In this document: positions 27,604 through 37,975 of the stretch, piece by piece
Layout of the letters: every line of letters starts with the position of its first letter
Position numbering within the stretch: position 1 is the first letter of the stretch
Notes under the pieces: model-generated
The model's database searches: none
The model's input: only the letters and a program-made list of their open reading frames with translations
Told to the model about the DNA's origin: nothing
Assembly: GCA_963732845.1 (NCBI GenBank)
Contig: CAVTBE010000006.1
Location: forward strand, 1 to 64,000
Length of the DNA: 64,000 nt
Source of the DNA: CAVSRC01 sp963732845
GTDB taxonomy: Bacteria > Pseudomonadota > Alphaproteobacteria > Rhizobiales > Kaistiaceae
Direction: 5' to 3'
Translations under genes and position numbers: made by a program

Positions 27604-28653
27604 ATGGCGACACCCATCACACGGCGCGGCCTTGCCGCCCGGGCCGCGGCGGCGGCACTGCTGACCTTGTCATTGGGCGCGGTGGCGGTGGCCGCAGAAG
27701 CGCCGGCACCGCTCGACCCGCCGCAGAAGGTGAAGGTCGCCTATGTGCCGATCATGAAGTTCGCGACCCTGTACGTCGCGGCCGGCCGCGGGCTCTTCAA
27801 GAAATACGGCCTCGATGTCGATATCGAGCGGGTGAAGTCGGGCACCGAGGCCATCGCCTTCCTCACCCAGGGGTCCATCGACGTCGGCGGCATCGCCATC
27901 GTCACGTCGCTGTGGAACGGCTGGAACCGCGGCATGGACATCCGCATCATCGCGCCGGGCGCGCTGGAGCCCTTCGAGAACAGCCCGACCAAGCTGGTGG
28001 TGCGCAAGGCGCTGAAGGACGGCGGCAAGGTCAAGGACATCGCCGACCTCAAGGGGATGAAGGTGGCGGTGGCCGGCGGGCCGGGCAGCGGCGGCGAATA
28101 CCTGCTCGCCAAGGCGCTGGAGCGCGCCAAGCTGACCATCCGCGACGTGGAGGCAATCAATCTCGGCAATGCCGACATGCCGCCGGCCTTCGAGAACGGC
28201 TCGATCGACGCCGCCATCCTCGGTTCGCCCTATGCCGACCAGGTGATCGAGAGCGGCAACGGCGTGGAGCTTGCCGGCGACCTGACGCCCGGCCTGATGA
28301 CCGTCGCCTTCGTCGGCTCCGGCAAGTTCGTCACAGAGCGGCCCGAGGTCGCGCAACGCTTCGTGCTGGCGCTGACGGAAGCCGCGCGCATGATGCAGGG
28401 CGACGCCTATCTGTCGCAGGAAAACATCGACGCCTACCTCACCTACACGAACTCGACCGAGGACGCGCTGCGCAAGGGCAGCCCGGTGCTCTACGACCCG
28501 AACATGGCGATCCCCGTCGACGGGCTGGCCGACGTCGAACGCGTCCACCGCGAGAACGGGCGCACCGACTACACCGAGCCGCTCGACATCTCCAAGGTGG
28601 TCGACGACAGCTTCGTCAAGCAGGCGCTCGACGTTCTCGGTCCCGCCAAGTAG
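27604..28653 (+). CDS. ABC transporter substrate-binding protein, NitT/TauT (NMT1/SsuA-like) type
   Basis: A 349-residue exported binding protein. The signal has a twin-Arg-like start (ITRRGLAARAAAAALLTL, lacking the full Tat consensus) and cleaves near VAAEA. The mature domain shows the SsuA/NMT1 fold: VKVAYVPIMKFATLYVAAGR, then ADLKGMKVAVAGGPGSGGEY and GSIDAAILGSPYADQVIE. Such proteins bind sulfonates, nitrate, pyrimidine or flavin precursors; the ligand is not evident. GGGAGGACGACATC precedes the ATG. It begins an operon with ATPase and permease; a stable hairpin after it may raise its yield relative to them. Confidence 0.88.
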   Translation: MATPITRRGLAARAAAAALLTLSLGAVAVAAEAPAPLDPPQKVKVAYVPIMKFATLYVAAGRGLFKKYGLDVDIERVKSGTEAIAFLTQGSIDVGGIAIVTSLWNGWNRGMDIRIIAPGALEPFENSPTKLVVRKALKDGGKVKDIADLKGMKVAVAGGPGSGGEYLLAKALERAKLTIRDVEAINLGNADMPPAFENGSIDAAILGSPYADQVIESGNGVELAGDLTPGLMTVAFVGSGKFVTERPEVAQRFVLALTEAARMMQGDAYLSQENIDAYLTYTNSTEDALRKGSPVLYDPNMAIPVDGLADVERVHRENGRTDYTEPLDISKVVDDSFVKQALDVLGPAK

Positions 28654-28661
28654 TCGGCGCT

Positions 28662-28690
28662 GCCGGCGGGAGACGCACTCTCCCGCCGGC
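28662..28690 (+). terminator. Intercistronic hairpin between binding-protein and ATPase genes
   Basis: Perfect 12-bp stem GCCGGCGGGAGA with TCTCCCGCCGGC, loop CGCAC, without a T-run. It ends four bases before the ATPase start. Such stems commonly attenuate readthrough or stabilise the abundant binding-protein message; here that is inference. Confidence 0.6.
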
Positions 28691-28694
28691 GCTC

Positions 28695-29522
28695 ATGTCC
28701 CGAGTTCCACTGATGATTTCTCCGGTCTCCCAGACCGCGCCAGAGCCGAAGATCGTCTCGCGCGCCGTCGGCAAGGTCTATGAGACCGCGCGCGGGCCGA
28801 TGACGGCGCTGACCGATTTCGACCTCGACGTCGCCGAGGGCGAGTTCGTGGCGATCGTCGGCCCGTCCGGCTGCGGCAAGTCCACCTATCTGCGCATGCT
28901 TGCCGGGCTCGACCACCACACCTCGGGCAGGCTGGAGATCCGCCCCGGCGCCGACCCGGCGAAGCCGCTGAACAGCGTCGTCTTCCAGGAATATGCGATC
29001 TTCCCGTGGAAGACCGTGCTCGACAACGTCGCCTTCGGCCTCGAGATGCGCGGCATCGGCAAGGCGGAGCGGCTGGAGATCGCCGCCGCCTGGCTGGAGC
29101 GCGTCGGCCTGAGGAAATTCGCCGGCTACTACCCGCACCAGATTTCCGGCGGCATGAAGCAGCGGGTGTCAATCGTGCGGGCGCTCGCCAACGACCCGGA
29201 AGTGCTGTTGATGGACGAGCCGCTCGGCGCGCTCGACGCGCAGACGCGCATCGTCCTGCAGGAGGAGCTGCTGCGCATCTGGGAGGAGACGCGCAAGACC
29301 GTCGTCTACATCACCCACTCGATCGACGAGGCGGTGCTGCTCGGCGACCGGGTGATCCTGATGACCGCCCATCCCGGCCGCAATCTGGCGAGCTTCACCG
29401 TCGATATCCCGCGGCCGCGCAATACCGACACGCTCAACACGCCGGCCTTCGCCGAACTCAGGGGTGAGATCTGGCATCGGCTGTCGAAAGAGGTCGCCCG
29501 CGCCATGGAGGAGCAGGCATGA
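28695..29522 (+). CDS. ABC transporter ATP-binding protein (TauB/SsuB type)
   Basis: A 275-residue ATPase. Walker A GPSGCGKST, Q-loop VFQEYAIFPWKTV, signature ISGGMKQRVSIVRAL, Walker B VLLMDEPLGALDAQTR and H-loop VVYITHSIDEAVLLG. It also has the NitT/TauT-type C-terminal segment HPGRNLASFTVDIPRPRN. Start may be the ATG at 28695 or at 28713 (MISPVSQ). It overlaps the permease gene by four bases (ATGA), so the pair is translationally coupled. Confidence 0.93.
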   Translation: MSRVPLMISPVSQTAPEPKIVSRAVGKVYETARGPMTALTDFDLDVAEGEFVAIVGPSGCGKSTYLRMLAGLDHHTSGRLEIRPGADPAKPLNSVVFQEYAIFPWKTVLDNVAFGLEMRGIGKAERLEIAAAWLERVGLRKFAGYYPHQISGGMKQRVSIVRALANDPEVLLMDEPLGALDAQTRIVLQEELLRIWEETRKTVVYITHSIDEAVLLGDRVILMTAHPGRNLASFTVDIPRPRNTDTLNTPAFAELRGEIWHRLSKEVARAMEEQA

Positions 29523-30568
29523 CGGCGGGAACCCGAGGCGGGCCGGGCCGGCCGAACCTGTGGCCGGGCGTGCTGGCGTTTGCTGCCGGGCTTGTCGTGT
29601 GGAACGCGGTCTTCTTCACCGCGGGCCTGTGGTGGCGCTTCTGGTGGCTGGGACTTGCCGGCGACTTCGCCCTGGTGGTGATGATCGCGGAGCGCATCGG
29701 GCGCATGGTGCCGCCGGTCCATCGCCGCCTCTACGAGCGCACGCTGGCCTTCGGGTTTCCGGTGCTGGGGCTGGTCGCCTGGCAGCTCATCGTCGATGCC
29801 GGAATCCTCAGCCCGACATGGTTTCCGCCGCCCACCCACATCGCCAAGGCGCTGTGGGAGCTCACCATCAGCTACGACAAGTTCAACCACACCAGCCTCT
29901 TCGGCAGGCCATGGCTGATCCCCGAAGCCTGGCAGCAAAACGGACTTGCCGGTGTCTGGGGCCTGTTCACCGAAAGCCATGTGTGGATCACGCTTGCCCG
30001 CGTCGCCATCGGCTTCGTCCTCGGCGCCATTCCGGGCCTGCTGCTCGGCGTGCTGATGGGCATCAACCAGACGATCCGGCTGATGCTCGACACGACGCTC
30101 TCGGCCGTCTACGTGCTGCCCAAGATCGCCATCTTCCCGCTGGTCATGCTGATGTTCGCCGATCCCTTCGGCGAGGGGCCGAAGATCGCCGTGGTGGCGA
30201 TCTCGGTGTTCTTCCTGGTGGCCATCAACACCATGGCCGGCGTGCGCGACATCGACCCGGTGTTCATCCAGGCCGGGCGCAACTACGGGGCGCGCGGCGT
30301 CAAGCTGCTCTGGCACGTCATCCTGCCGGCGGCGCTGCCGATCATCTTCGCCGGGCTCAGGCTGGCGCTGGGCACGGCGCTGGTGGTCATCATCGCGGTC
30401 GAGTTCCTGCGCGCCAAGCAGGGCGTCGGCTTCATGACCTACTACTACTGGGAGGTCCTCATCCCCGAGAAGATGTATGCCGGGCTGTTCATCGTCATGG
30501 TGCTCGGCGTGCTGCTAACCGGTGTGCTGCATTGGGCCGAGCGCAAGATCATGCCCTGGCAGGGGTAG
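29519..30568 (+). CDS. ABC transporter permease (NitT/TauT type)
   Basis: A 349-residue inner-membrane protein, longer than the usual 260-270 residues because of an extra N-terminal hydrophobic hairpin (about residues 12-60). The BPD_transp_1 domain follows: LARVAIGFVLGAIPGLLLGV, then the EAA-like loop GRNYGARGVKLLWHVILPAA. It works with the two upstream proteins. Its 3' end overlaps the convergent DUF427 gene by 54 bases. Confidence 0.9.
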   Translation: MTAGTRGGPGRPNLWPGVLAFAAGLVVWNAVFFTAGLWWRFWWLGLAGDFALVVMIAERIGRMVPPVHRRLYERTLAFGFPVLGLVAWQLIVDAGILSPTWFPPPTHIAKALWELTISYDKFNHTSLFGRPWLIPEAWQQNGLAGVWGLFTESHVWITLARVAIGFVLGAIPGLLLGVLMGINQTIRLMLDTTLSAVYVLPKIAIFPLVMLMFADPFGEGPKIAVVAISVFFLVAINTMAGVRDIDPVFIQAGRNYGARGVKLLWHVILPAALPIIFAGLRLALGTALVVIIAVEFLRAKQGVGFMTYYYWEVLIPEKMYAGLFIVMVLGVLLTGVLHWAERKIMPWQG

Positions 30569-30952
30569 GCCCCAGTCGCCCGGCCATTCCATGATCGAGT
30601 CGACCCGGTCGGGATAGAAGGCGAGGTGGTCCTTGATGGCGGCGACCGCCGCGTAGGGCGCCTCGTAGGTCCACGCCGCGTTCACCGAGCGCGTCCCCCC
30701 GAGGGCGATGCTGTAATAGGCACAATCGCCCTTGTACGGGCAGTAGGTGGCGTGGCTGCTGCGTGTGAGCAGCGCCATGTCGACGTCCCGGCGCGGAATG
30801 TAGAAGACCGGCCGGCGGGACGCTTCGCGGAGCACGAGCGCCCTGCTGCTGTCGGCAATCACCTTGCCGGCGACCGTGACCACGATCGGGCTCGCGCTTG
30901 GCGCGATGGTGATGGCGTGGTGCGCGTCGGGAATCCTGATCGATCTGTTCAT
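30515..30952 (-). CDS. DUF427 domain protein
   Basis: A 145-residue soluble protein of the DUF427 family, with the core HATYCPYKGDCAYYSI and AWTYEAPYAAVAAIKDHLAF, then YPDRVDSI. These small beta-barrel proteins are widespread and lack an established biochemical role. After the usual end at YPDRVDSI the frame continues another 25 residues into the permease gene on the other strand, so the annotated end overlaps it by 54 bp; that extension may be accidental. Confidence 0.82.
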   Translation of the reverse strand: MNRSIRIPDAHHAITIAPSASPIVVTVAGKVIADSSRALVLREASRRPVFYIPRRDVDMALLTRSSHATYCPYKGDCAYYSIALGGTRSVNAAWTYEAPYAAVAAIKDHLAFYPDRVDSIMEWPGDWGLPLPGHDLALGPMQHTG

Positions 30953-31100
30953 CAGTAGGCCTCCCTATGGGATCGCCCCCCTGAGATCGCCCCGATGATT
31001 CCAGTGATTCCCATGTGGTGCGCTGGCGCACGCCGTCAATGGCTGCCGGGCGCTCGCGCTGCACGTTTTCGCGCCACCCGCGCAAGGCGGGGCGTGGCGC

Positions 31101-31229
31101 CTACTTCACCACCAGCCGGCACAGCAGCGTGTTGTTGGTCTTGAGGTCCGGCCCCCAGATGAATTGTGCGTCGCGGTTCCAGCGGATGCGGTCGTAGCGC
31201 GCGGCAAAAGCATCGTATCCCCCCGATTG
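31101..31229 (-). pseudogene. C-terminal fragment of an unrecognised protein
   Basis: Between the DUF427 gene and the aldolase gene (30953-31382) the only protein-like signal is a minus-strand frame reading GGYDAFAARYDRIRWNRD, then AQFIWGPDLKTNNTLLCRL and VVK before the TAG at 31101-31103. It is preceded by a TGA at about 31230 and has no start codon. The residue composition is natural rather than random, so it looks like the tail of a deleted gene. I do not recognise the family. The rest of the gap shows nothing. Confidence 0.4.
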
Positions 31230-31382
31230 AACGTGTGCCGTTCAACCCGTTAAGGGCGATTCAGGCGGGATGGTCAACCGCGCGGCCCGCCGGACAACCA
31301 GCCGGGTGCGGCGGCGTGGCGGTCGGTCCATGCGCGCCGGCGCGGGCGAGACGCTTCCCGCCCGCCCGTTTCGGCGCCGATC

Positions 31383-32039
31383 CTATACGATCGTCTGGCC
31401 GGTCTTCTTCCAGTCGGCGAGGAAGCTCTCCAGCCCCTTGTCGGTCAGCGGGTGCTGGGTGAGCTTCTTGAGCACCGCCGGCGGAATAGTGGCGACGTCG
31501 GCGCCGATCATGGCCGCCTGCTTGACGTGGAGCGGCGTGCGGATGGAGGCGGCGAGGATCTCGGTGTGGAGAGCGTCGTAGTTGTCGTAGATCACACGGA
31601 TCTCGCGGATCACATCCATGCCGTCGGAGCCGATGTCATCGAAGCGGCCGGCGAAGGGCGAGATGAAGGTGGCGCCCGCCTTGGCGGCGAGCAGCGCCTG
31701 AGTGGCGGAGAAGCACAGCGTCACATTGACCATGGTGCCCTTGGAGGAGAGCGCCTTGCAGGCCCTGAGGCCGTCCCAGGTGAGCGGCACCTTGATGGTG
31801 ACGTTCTTGGCGATGGCGGAAAGCTTGGCCGCCTCGGCCATCATGCCGTCGAAATCGGTGGCGGCGACCTCGGCCGAGACCGGGCCCGGCACCGCCTCGC
31901 AGATCTCGGCGATCACGGTCATGATCGGCCGGCCGGCCTTGGCAATCAGCGTGGGATTGGTGGTGACGCCGTCGAGCAGGCCGGTGGCGGCAAGTTCGCG
32001 GATCTCGCCAACATCGGCGGTATCGACGAAGAACTTCAT
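31383..32039 (-). CDS. fsa: Transaldolase-like fructose-6-phosphate aldolase
   Basis: A 218-residue small transaldolase-family enzyme, MKFFVDTADVGEIRELAATG then GVTTNPTLIAKAGR, with the Schiff-base Lys in VTIKVPLTWDG and the phosphate-site region FISPFAGRFDD. At this length it belongs to the FSA/TalC group, acting as either fructose-6-phosphate aldolase or transaldolase in the pentose phosphate pathway; sequence alone does not decide which. AGGAGGAATGCC precedes the ATG at 32039. It is divergent from priA. Confidence 0.9.
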   Translation of the reverse strand: MKFFVDTADVGEIRELAATGLLDGVTTNPTLIAKAGRPIMTVIAEICEAVPGPVSAEVAATDFDGMMAEAAKLSAIAKNVTIKVPLTWDGLRACKALSSKGTMVNVTLCFSATQALLAAKAGATFISPFAGRFDDIGSDGMDVIREIRVIYDNYDALHTEILAASIRTPLHVKQAAMIGADVATIPPAVLKKLTQHPLTDKGLESFLADWKKTGQTIV

Positions 32040-32175
32040 GGCATTCCTCCTGAAATCTCGGCTTCGGCGGCCATAGCCGGAATGGGACGGCCGGTTGATC
32101 GGCCTTTCCTTTAGCCGAATCCGGCGCCATCGTCAGCCTGTACACGCAAAACCAGCCAGGGGATTCGCGAGAAAA

Positions 32176-34470
32176 GTGGCCGGCGAATCGATCGTTTCGG
32201 TGCTGGTACCGGTTGCGGTGGCCGCACCCTATACCTATCGCGCGCCGGCCGGCTGCCAACCCGGCGCCATTGTCAGCGTGCCGCTGGGGACACGCGACGT
32301 GGTGGGGGTCGTCTGGGACGATCCGCCCGACGCAAGCGTCGGTCACAACCGGCTTCGGCCGATCAACGGCAGCTTCGACGCGCCGCCGCTCCGCCAGGAA
32401 ATCCGCCGTTTCGTCGATTGGGTGGCGGACTACACGCTGACCTCCCGCGGCATGGTGCTGCGCATGGTGATGCGTGCGCCGGGCGCGCTTGAGCCGGAGG
32501 CGCCGGTGCCGGGGGTGCGGCTCGCCGGGCCGCCGCCGGAGCGATTGACGCCGGCCCGCCAGCGGGTGCTGGCGATTCTGGAGGAGACTGCACAAGAGGC
32601 GTGGAGCGCGGAACGCGCGGCGGGGAAGGAAAAAGAGGCGTGGAGCGCGGAACGCGCGACGGGGAAGGAAAAAGAGGCGTGGAGCGCTGAAGGCGCGGCG
32701 GGGAAGCAGACGAATCCCGCCTGGACGAAGAGCGGTCTTGCCGCGGCGGCCGGCGTCAGCCCCGGCGTGGTGCAGGGGCTGGTGGCGGCCGGCACGCTGG
32801 AAACCGTGTCGATGCCGGCGCGGCCGGTGGCGCTGCCGCCCGATCCCGACTATGGCGCGCCGGAGCTCAACGTGGGCCAGGCGGCCGCTGCCGACCATCT
32901 GCGCAAGATGGTGACGGCCGGCGGCTATTCGGTGACGCTCATCGACGGGATCACCGGCTCGGGCAAGACCGAGGTCTATTTCGAGGCGGTGGCCGCGGCG
33001 GTAAAGGCCGGACGGCAGGTGCTGATCCTGCTGCCGGAAATATCGCTGACCGCCGACTTTCTCGAACGCTTCGGCCTGCGCTTCGGCACGCGGCCGGCCG
33101 AGTGGCATTCGGAGGTCGCGCCGCGCGCCCGCGAGCGGGTGTGGCGCGGGGTCGCCGACGGCACGCTGCAGGTGGTGGTCGGCGCGCGTTCGGCGCTGTT
33201 CCTGCCCTTCGCCGAGCTCGGTCTCGTCGTCGTCGATGAGGAGCACGACCTCGCCTACAAGCAGGAGGAGCGCGCCTTCTATTCGGCGCGCGACATGGCG
33301 GTGGTGCGTGGCCATCTCGCCGGCTTTCCGGTGGTTCTGTCCTCGGCGACGCCCTCGATCGAATCGCGGGTCAATGCCGATGCCGGGCGCTACACGCGCA
33401 TCCTTTTGAGCGACCGCTACAAGGCGGCGGCGCTGCCGGCGATCGAGGCGGTCGACATGCGCCACGACCAGCCGGAGAAGGGCCGCTTCCTGTCGCCACC
33501 GCTGGTCGCGGCGGTCGGCGAAACCCTGGCGCAGGGCGAACAGGCGCTGCTCTTCCTCAACCGGCGGGGCTATGCGCCGCTGACGCTCTGCCGCACCTGC
33601 GGTCACCGCTTCCAGTGCCCCAACTGCTCCACCTGGCTGGTCGAGCACCGCTTCCGCGGGGTGCTGCTCTGCCACCATTGCGGCCATTCCGAGCGGCGCC
33701 CGGAAGCCTGTCCGTCCTGTGGCGATACGGAGAGCCTGGTGCCCATCGGCCCCGGCGTCGAAAGGCTGGCGGAGGAGGCGGCGGCGCGCTTTCCGGAGGC
33801 GCGCACGATCGTGCTATCCAGCGACCTCACCGGCGGCATCGACCGGATGCGGCTGGAGCTTGCCTCGATCGCCAAAGGCGAGGTCGATCTCGTCATCGGC
33901 ACCCAGCTCGTCGCCAAGGGTCACAACTTCCCCTTCCTCAAGCTGGTCGGCGTGGTCGATGCCGATCTCGGCCTCGCCCATGGCGACCTGCGTGCGGCGG
34001 AGCGCACCTTCCAGCTCCTCAGCCAGGTGACCGGCCGGGCCGGGCGCATGGGCGGCGCCAGCCGGGCGCTGCTGCAGACCTACGCGCCCGACCATCCGGT
34101 CATCCGCGCCATCGTCTCCGGCGACCGGGAGGCCTTCTACGAGAAGGAGATCGCCGAACGGCGCGCCAGCGGCCTGCCGCCTTTCGGGCGGCTGGCGGCA
34201 ATCGTCGTCTCAGGCGTGGAGCGGGCGGAGGCGCAGTGTTACGCAGCGGCTTTCCGCCGGGCCGCGCCGGCCGATCCGGCGATCAGTGTGCTGGGACCGG
34301 CCGAGGCGCCGCTGGCCGTGGTGCGCGGCCGCCATCGCTGGCGCCTGCTGGTCCAGGCGCCGCGCAGCGCCAATATCCAGGCCTATATGCGTGCATGGCT
34401 GGAGGCGGCGCCCAGGCCCCGTGCGTCGTTGCGCGTCCAGGTCGACATCGACCCGCAGAGCTTTTTGTGA
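32176..34470 (+). CDS. priA: Primosomal helicase PriA, with an in-frame repeat insertion
   Basis: A 3'-to-5' DNA helicase that restarts stalled replication forks, 764 residues. The N-terminal DNA-binding part has VAVAAPYTYRAP; the helicase has Walker A GITGSGKTEVYFEA, the DEEH box VVVDEEHDLAYKQEER and SATPSIES. The zinc-binding region shows CRTCGHRFQCPNC and CHHCGHSERRPEACPSC, and motif VI lies in QVTGRAGR. Residues around 141-180 carry three 13-residue repeats (EAWSAERAAGKEK type) encoded by tandem 39-bp units that are absent from ordinary PriA; they lie in the linker before the helicase. The start is uncertain: GTG at 32176 is chosen, TTG at 32095 is possible. Confidence 0.93.
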   Translation: MAGESIVSVLVPVAVAAPYTYRAPAGCQPGAIVSVPLGTRDVVGVVWDDPPDASVGHNRLRPINGSFDAPPLRQEIRRFVDWVADYTLTSRGMVLRMVMRAPGALEPEAPVPGVRLAGPPPERLTPARQRVLAILEETAQEAWSAERAAGKEKEAWSAERATGKEKEAWSAEGAAGKQTNPAWTKSGLAAAAGVSPGVVQGLVAAGTLETVSMPARPVALPPDPDYGAPELNVGQAAAADHLRKMVTAGGYSVTLIDGITGSGKTEVYFEAVAAAVKAGRQVLILLPEISLTADFLERFGLRFGTRPAEWHSEVAPRARERVWRGVADGTLQVVVGARSALFLPFAELGLVVVDEEHDLAYKQEERAFYSARDMAVVRGHLAGFPVVLSSATPSIESRVNADAGRYTRILLSDRYKAAALPAIEAVDMRHDQPEKGRFLSPPLVAAVGETLAQGEQALLFLNRRGYAPLTLCRTCGHRFQCPNCSTWLVEHRFRGVLLCHHCGHSERRPEACPSCGDTESLVPIGPGVERLAEEAAARFPEARTIVLSSDLTGGIDRMRLELASIAKGEVDLVIGTQLVAKGHNFPFLKLVGVVDADLGLAHGDLRAAERTFQLLSQVTGRAGRMGGASRALLQTYAPDHPVIRAIVSGDREAFYEKEIAERRASGLPPFGRLAAIVVSGVERAEAQCYAAAFRRAAPADPAISVLGPAEAPLAVVRGRHRWRLLVQAPRSANIQAYMRAWLEAAPRPRASLRVQVDIDPQSFL
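32595..32711 (+). repeat. Three tandem 39-bp hairpin repeats inside priA
   Basis: Units at 32595-32633, 32634-32672 and 32673-32711, each AGAGGCGTGGAGCGC, a GAA loop, GCGCG-type return arm and GGGGAAGG-like tail. Because 39 is a multiple of three, the frame is kept and each adds 13 residues. The third unit has stem GCGCT/GGCGC instead of GCGCG/CGCGC. Related copies lie behind sdhB and before zapE. Confidence 0.85.
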
Positions 34471-34513
34471 AGCGCGCTGGGCGGTATCGCCGGCCGAACC
34501 CGGATTTTGCCGC

Positions 34514-35491
34514 TCAGAACTGCCAGCCGGCGTGGGCGGTCAGGCCGTAATAGTCGGTCTTCCAGTCGACGGGCTGGGCCACGGTATTGTAGCCGACGAC
34601 GCGGCCCTCGAAGTGCGTGCTGCCGCTGGCCTGCATGTGCCAGTAGCGGCCGCCGACGCCGACGGTGACGTGGTTGGCGAGCGTGTAGTCGAGCGAGGCT
34701 TCGAGCTGGTAGCCCCAGCCGGTGCCGTCTTCCGGAAGGCCGCCGGTGAAGCAGCCGGTCGAATCGCAGATGCGCAGCCAGTGGGAGTCGGTGCCGTCGA
34801 ACTTGACATAGGGCAGCACCGCGGCCTCGCCCTTCAGCCGCCAGCCCTGGCCGAAGGTCACGTCGCCGTTGACGCCGACGCGCACCGCGTTCCAGTTGTT
34901 GGACTGCGAGATGACGTTCACCGAATCCGAAATGGACGGGGTGCAGACGTCCGGGTTGCCTGCCGTCTGCGTGCAGCCGAAGCCGTTCACGTCTTGGCGC
35001 AGATAGGCGTAGCCGCCGAAGACGCCGAGGCGTGCATCGCCCTTCTGGAAGAAATAGCCGCCGCCGTCGACGGCGAAGTAGCCGATCTTGCCGCCGCTCA
35101 GGCTGCTGTCGGTGCTCGAATAGGGCGAGAAGTCCGCCGTGACGAAGTCCTCGTCCTGGAGTGTGCCGCGCATCAGCGAGCCGAGGCCGGCGAAACCCTT
35201 GACGAAGTAGTTCTTCTCGTTGATCTGGCCGTAGACCTCGCCGGTGGCGCCGGTCAGCGCCTTATAGGTGAGGCGGGAGACCATGGTGCTGCGGTCGGCG
35301 CCGTAGAGGTCCTTGCCGGTGCTGCCCCAGCCGTACCAGAAGCGGGTGCCGAGCTCGCCGCTGTAGACGCCGTCGAGCCAGCCCGTATCGCTGTCGTTGG
35401 CGACCGCCGGCAGCGTCGCGACGCTGCCGAACAGGACAAGCGCCAGAGCGAGCGTGCGCTCGGCGCGTCGGATACCGGGAAAATCAGACAT
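34514..35491 (-). CDS. Outer-membrane beta-barrel protein of unknown family
   Basis: A 325-residue protein. The signal peptide has a hydrophobic core LALALVLFGSVATLPAV cut near VANDS. The mature part alternates hydrophobic and polar residues in many strands (GVYSGELGTRFWYGWG, LGVFGGYAYLRQDV, VTVGVGGRYWHMQA) and ends in an aromatic Phe (LTAHAGWQF), the outer-membrane insertion signal. Two Cys pairs may form disulfides in loops. General layout recalls omptin-like barrels, but no catalytic residues are assigned. It is monocistronic, divergent from the ATP synthase operon. Confidence 0.72.
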   Translation of the reverse strand: MSDFPGIRRAERTLALALVLFGSVATLPAVANDSDTGWLDGVYSGELGTRFWYGWGSTGKDLYGADRSTMVSRLTYKALTGATGEVYGQINEKNYFVKGFAGLGSLMRGTLQDEDFVTADFSPYSSTDSSLSGGKIGYFAVDGGGYFFQKGDARLGVFGGYAYLRQDVNGFGCTQTAGNPDVCTPSISDSVNVISQSNNWNAVRVGVNGDVTFGQGWRLKGEAAVLPYVKFDGTDSHWLRICDSTGCFTGGLPEDGTGWGYQLEASLDYTLANHVTVGVGGRYWHMQASGSTHFEGRVVGYNTVAQPVDWKTDYYGLTAHAGWQF

Positions 35492-35825
35492 TGTTGCAGG
35501 CTCCCGCCTAGGTCGTCCAACCGCGACGCAACGCGGCCAGGGTGTGGATGGAGAGTGCCGGCATTATGGTAAACGCGGGGTTAACCGGCGGTTCCGCAGG
35601 CGTCTTTCTGCGTGTCCCGGCATCCGCCGCAGCGCGCCCTGCGACAGGCCGAAACCGGCCGGCGGAATACAAGCAAATCCGCGATATTGCCCTGCGGTAG
35701 TGCCTATGCTAATCCGACCGGCAATTCCGGGGGGTGGGGCCGGTAGCGAGCGCGGGCCTTCCCCGAAACATAATCCGTTCAGGGCCTTACAGGAGCCGGG
35801 CCGGGCTTGACCGGAGAGGCCCGTC
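35492..35825. promoter_or_regulatory. Divergent intergenic region upstream of the atp operon
   Basis: No gene is seen. It must hold the promoter for atpHAGDC and that of the barrel gene. A plausible pair is TTGCCC (35687-35692) and TAATCC (35710-35715) with 17-base spacing, though both match consensus weakly. GGTAAACGCGGGGTTAACC near 35568 resembles a partial CtrA-type TTAA-N7-TTAA site with only one good half. Confidence 0.35.
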
Positions 35826-36407
35826 GTGTCGGGGAACAGGGACCAGGTGGCCGGCAACAAGACTTCTACAGCAAGCGTAGCGGGACGTTACGCCAGCGCC
35901 CTTTTCGAGCTTGCCGCCGAGGCAGACGTCTTGCCGGCGGTAGAGGCTGATCTTCGCGCGTTTTCCGACATGCTGGCCGAGAGCGCCGATCTGTCGCGGC
36001 TGGTCAAGAGCCCGGTCTTCGCCGCCGACGAACAGGCGCGTGCGGTGGGCGCGGTGCTCGACAAGGCCGGTGTTGGCGGGCTGGTCGGCAATTTCATCCG
36101 GGTGGTCGCCGGCAACCGACGGCTCTTCGTCATGCCGGAGATCATCGCCGCGTTCGGCCGGATGCTGGCCGCGCATCGCGGCGAGGTTGCCGCCGAGGTG
36201 GTGAGCGCCGAGCCGCTCAGCGAGCGCCACGTTGCCGCACTCAAGGACGCGCTCAAGGCGTCGATCGGCAAGGATGTCGCGCTCAATATCCACGTCGATC
36301 CGACGCTGATCGGCGGGCTCATCGTCCAGGTCGGCAGCCGCATGATCGACGGTTCGCTCGAGGACCAAACTCAATTCGCTCAAACTTGCCATGAAAGAGG
36401 TCGGCTG

Positions 36408-36408
<1 letters not shown>
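35826..36408 (+). CDS. atpH: ATP synthase delta subunit (one-base frameshift near the 3' end)
   Basis: About 193 residues after correction. It links F1 to the peripheral stalk. The frame reads SVAGRYASALFELAAEADVL, and near the end GGLIVQVGSRMIDGSL. There an extra base creates CTCGAG (36357-36362). Deleting one base restores RTKLNSLKLAMKEVG and a TGA at 36406-36408 overlapping the atpA ATG, the usual arrangement. As given, the frame instead runs into atpA as a fused 703-codon frame, which I regard as an artefact. The start is the GTG at 35826. Confidence 0.93.
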
Positions 36409-37937
<1,529 letters not shown>

Positions 37938-37975
37938 TCCGGGCGGGGCGCGGATAGCGGTTACGGAAGGGTCCG

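Noticed and set aside
35565..35590. CtrA-binding site before the atp operon
   Set aside because: Only the GTTAAC half is good; the other half has GTAAA rather than TTAA, so it is noted but not annotated as a site.
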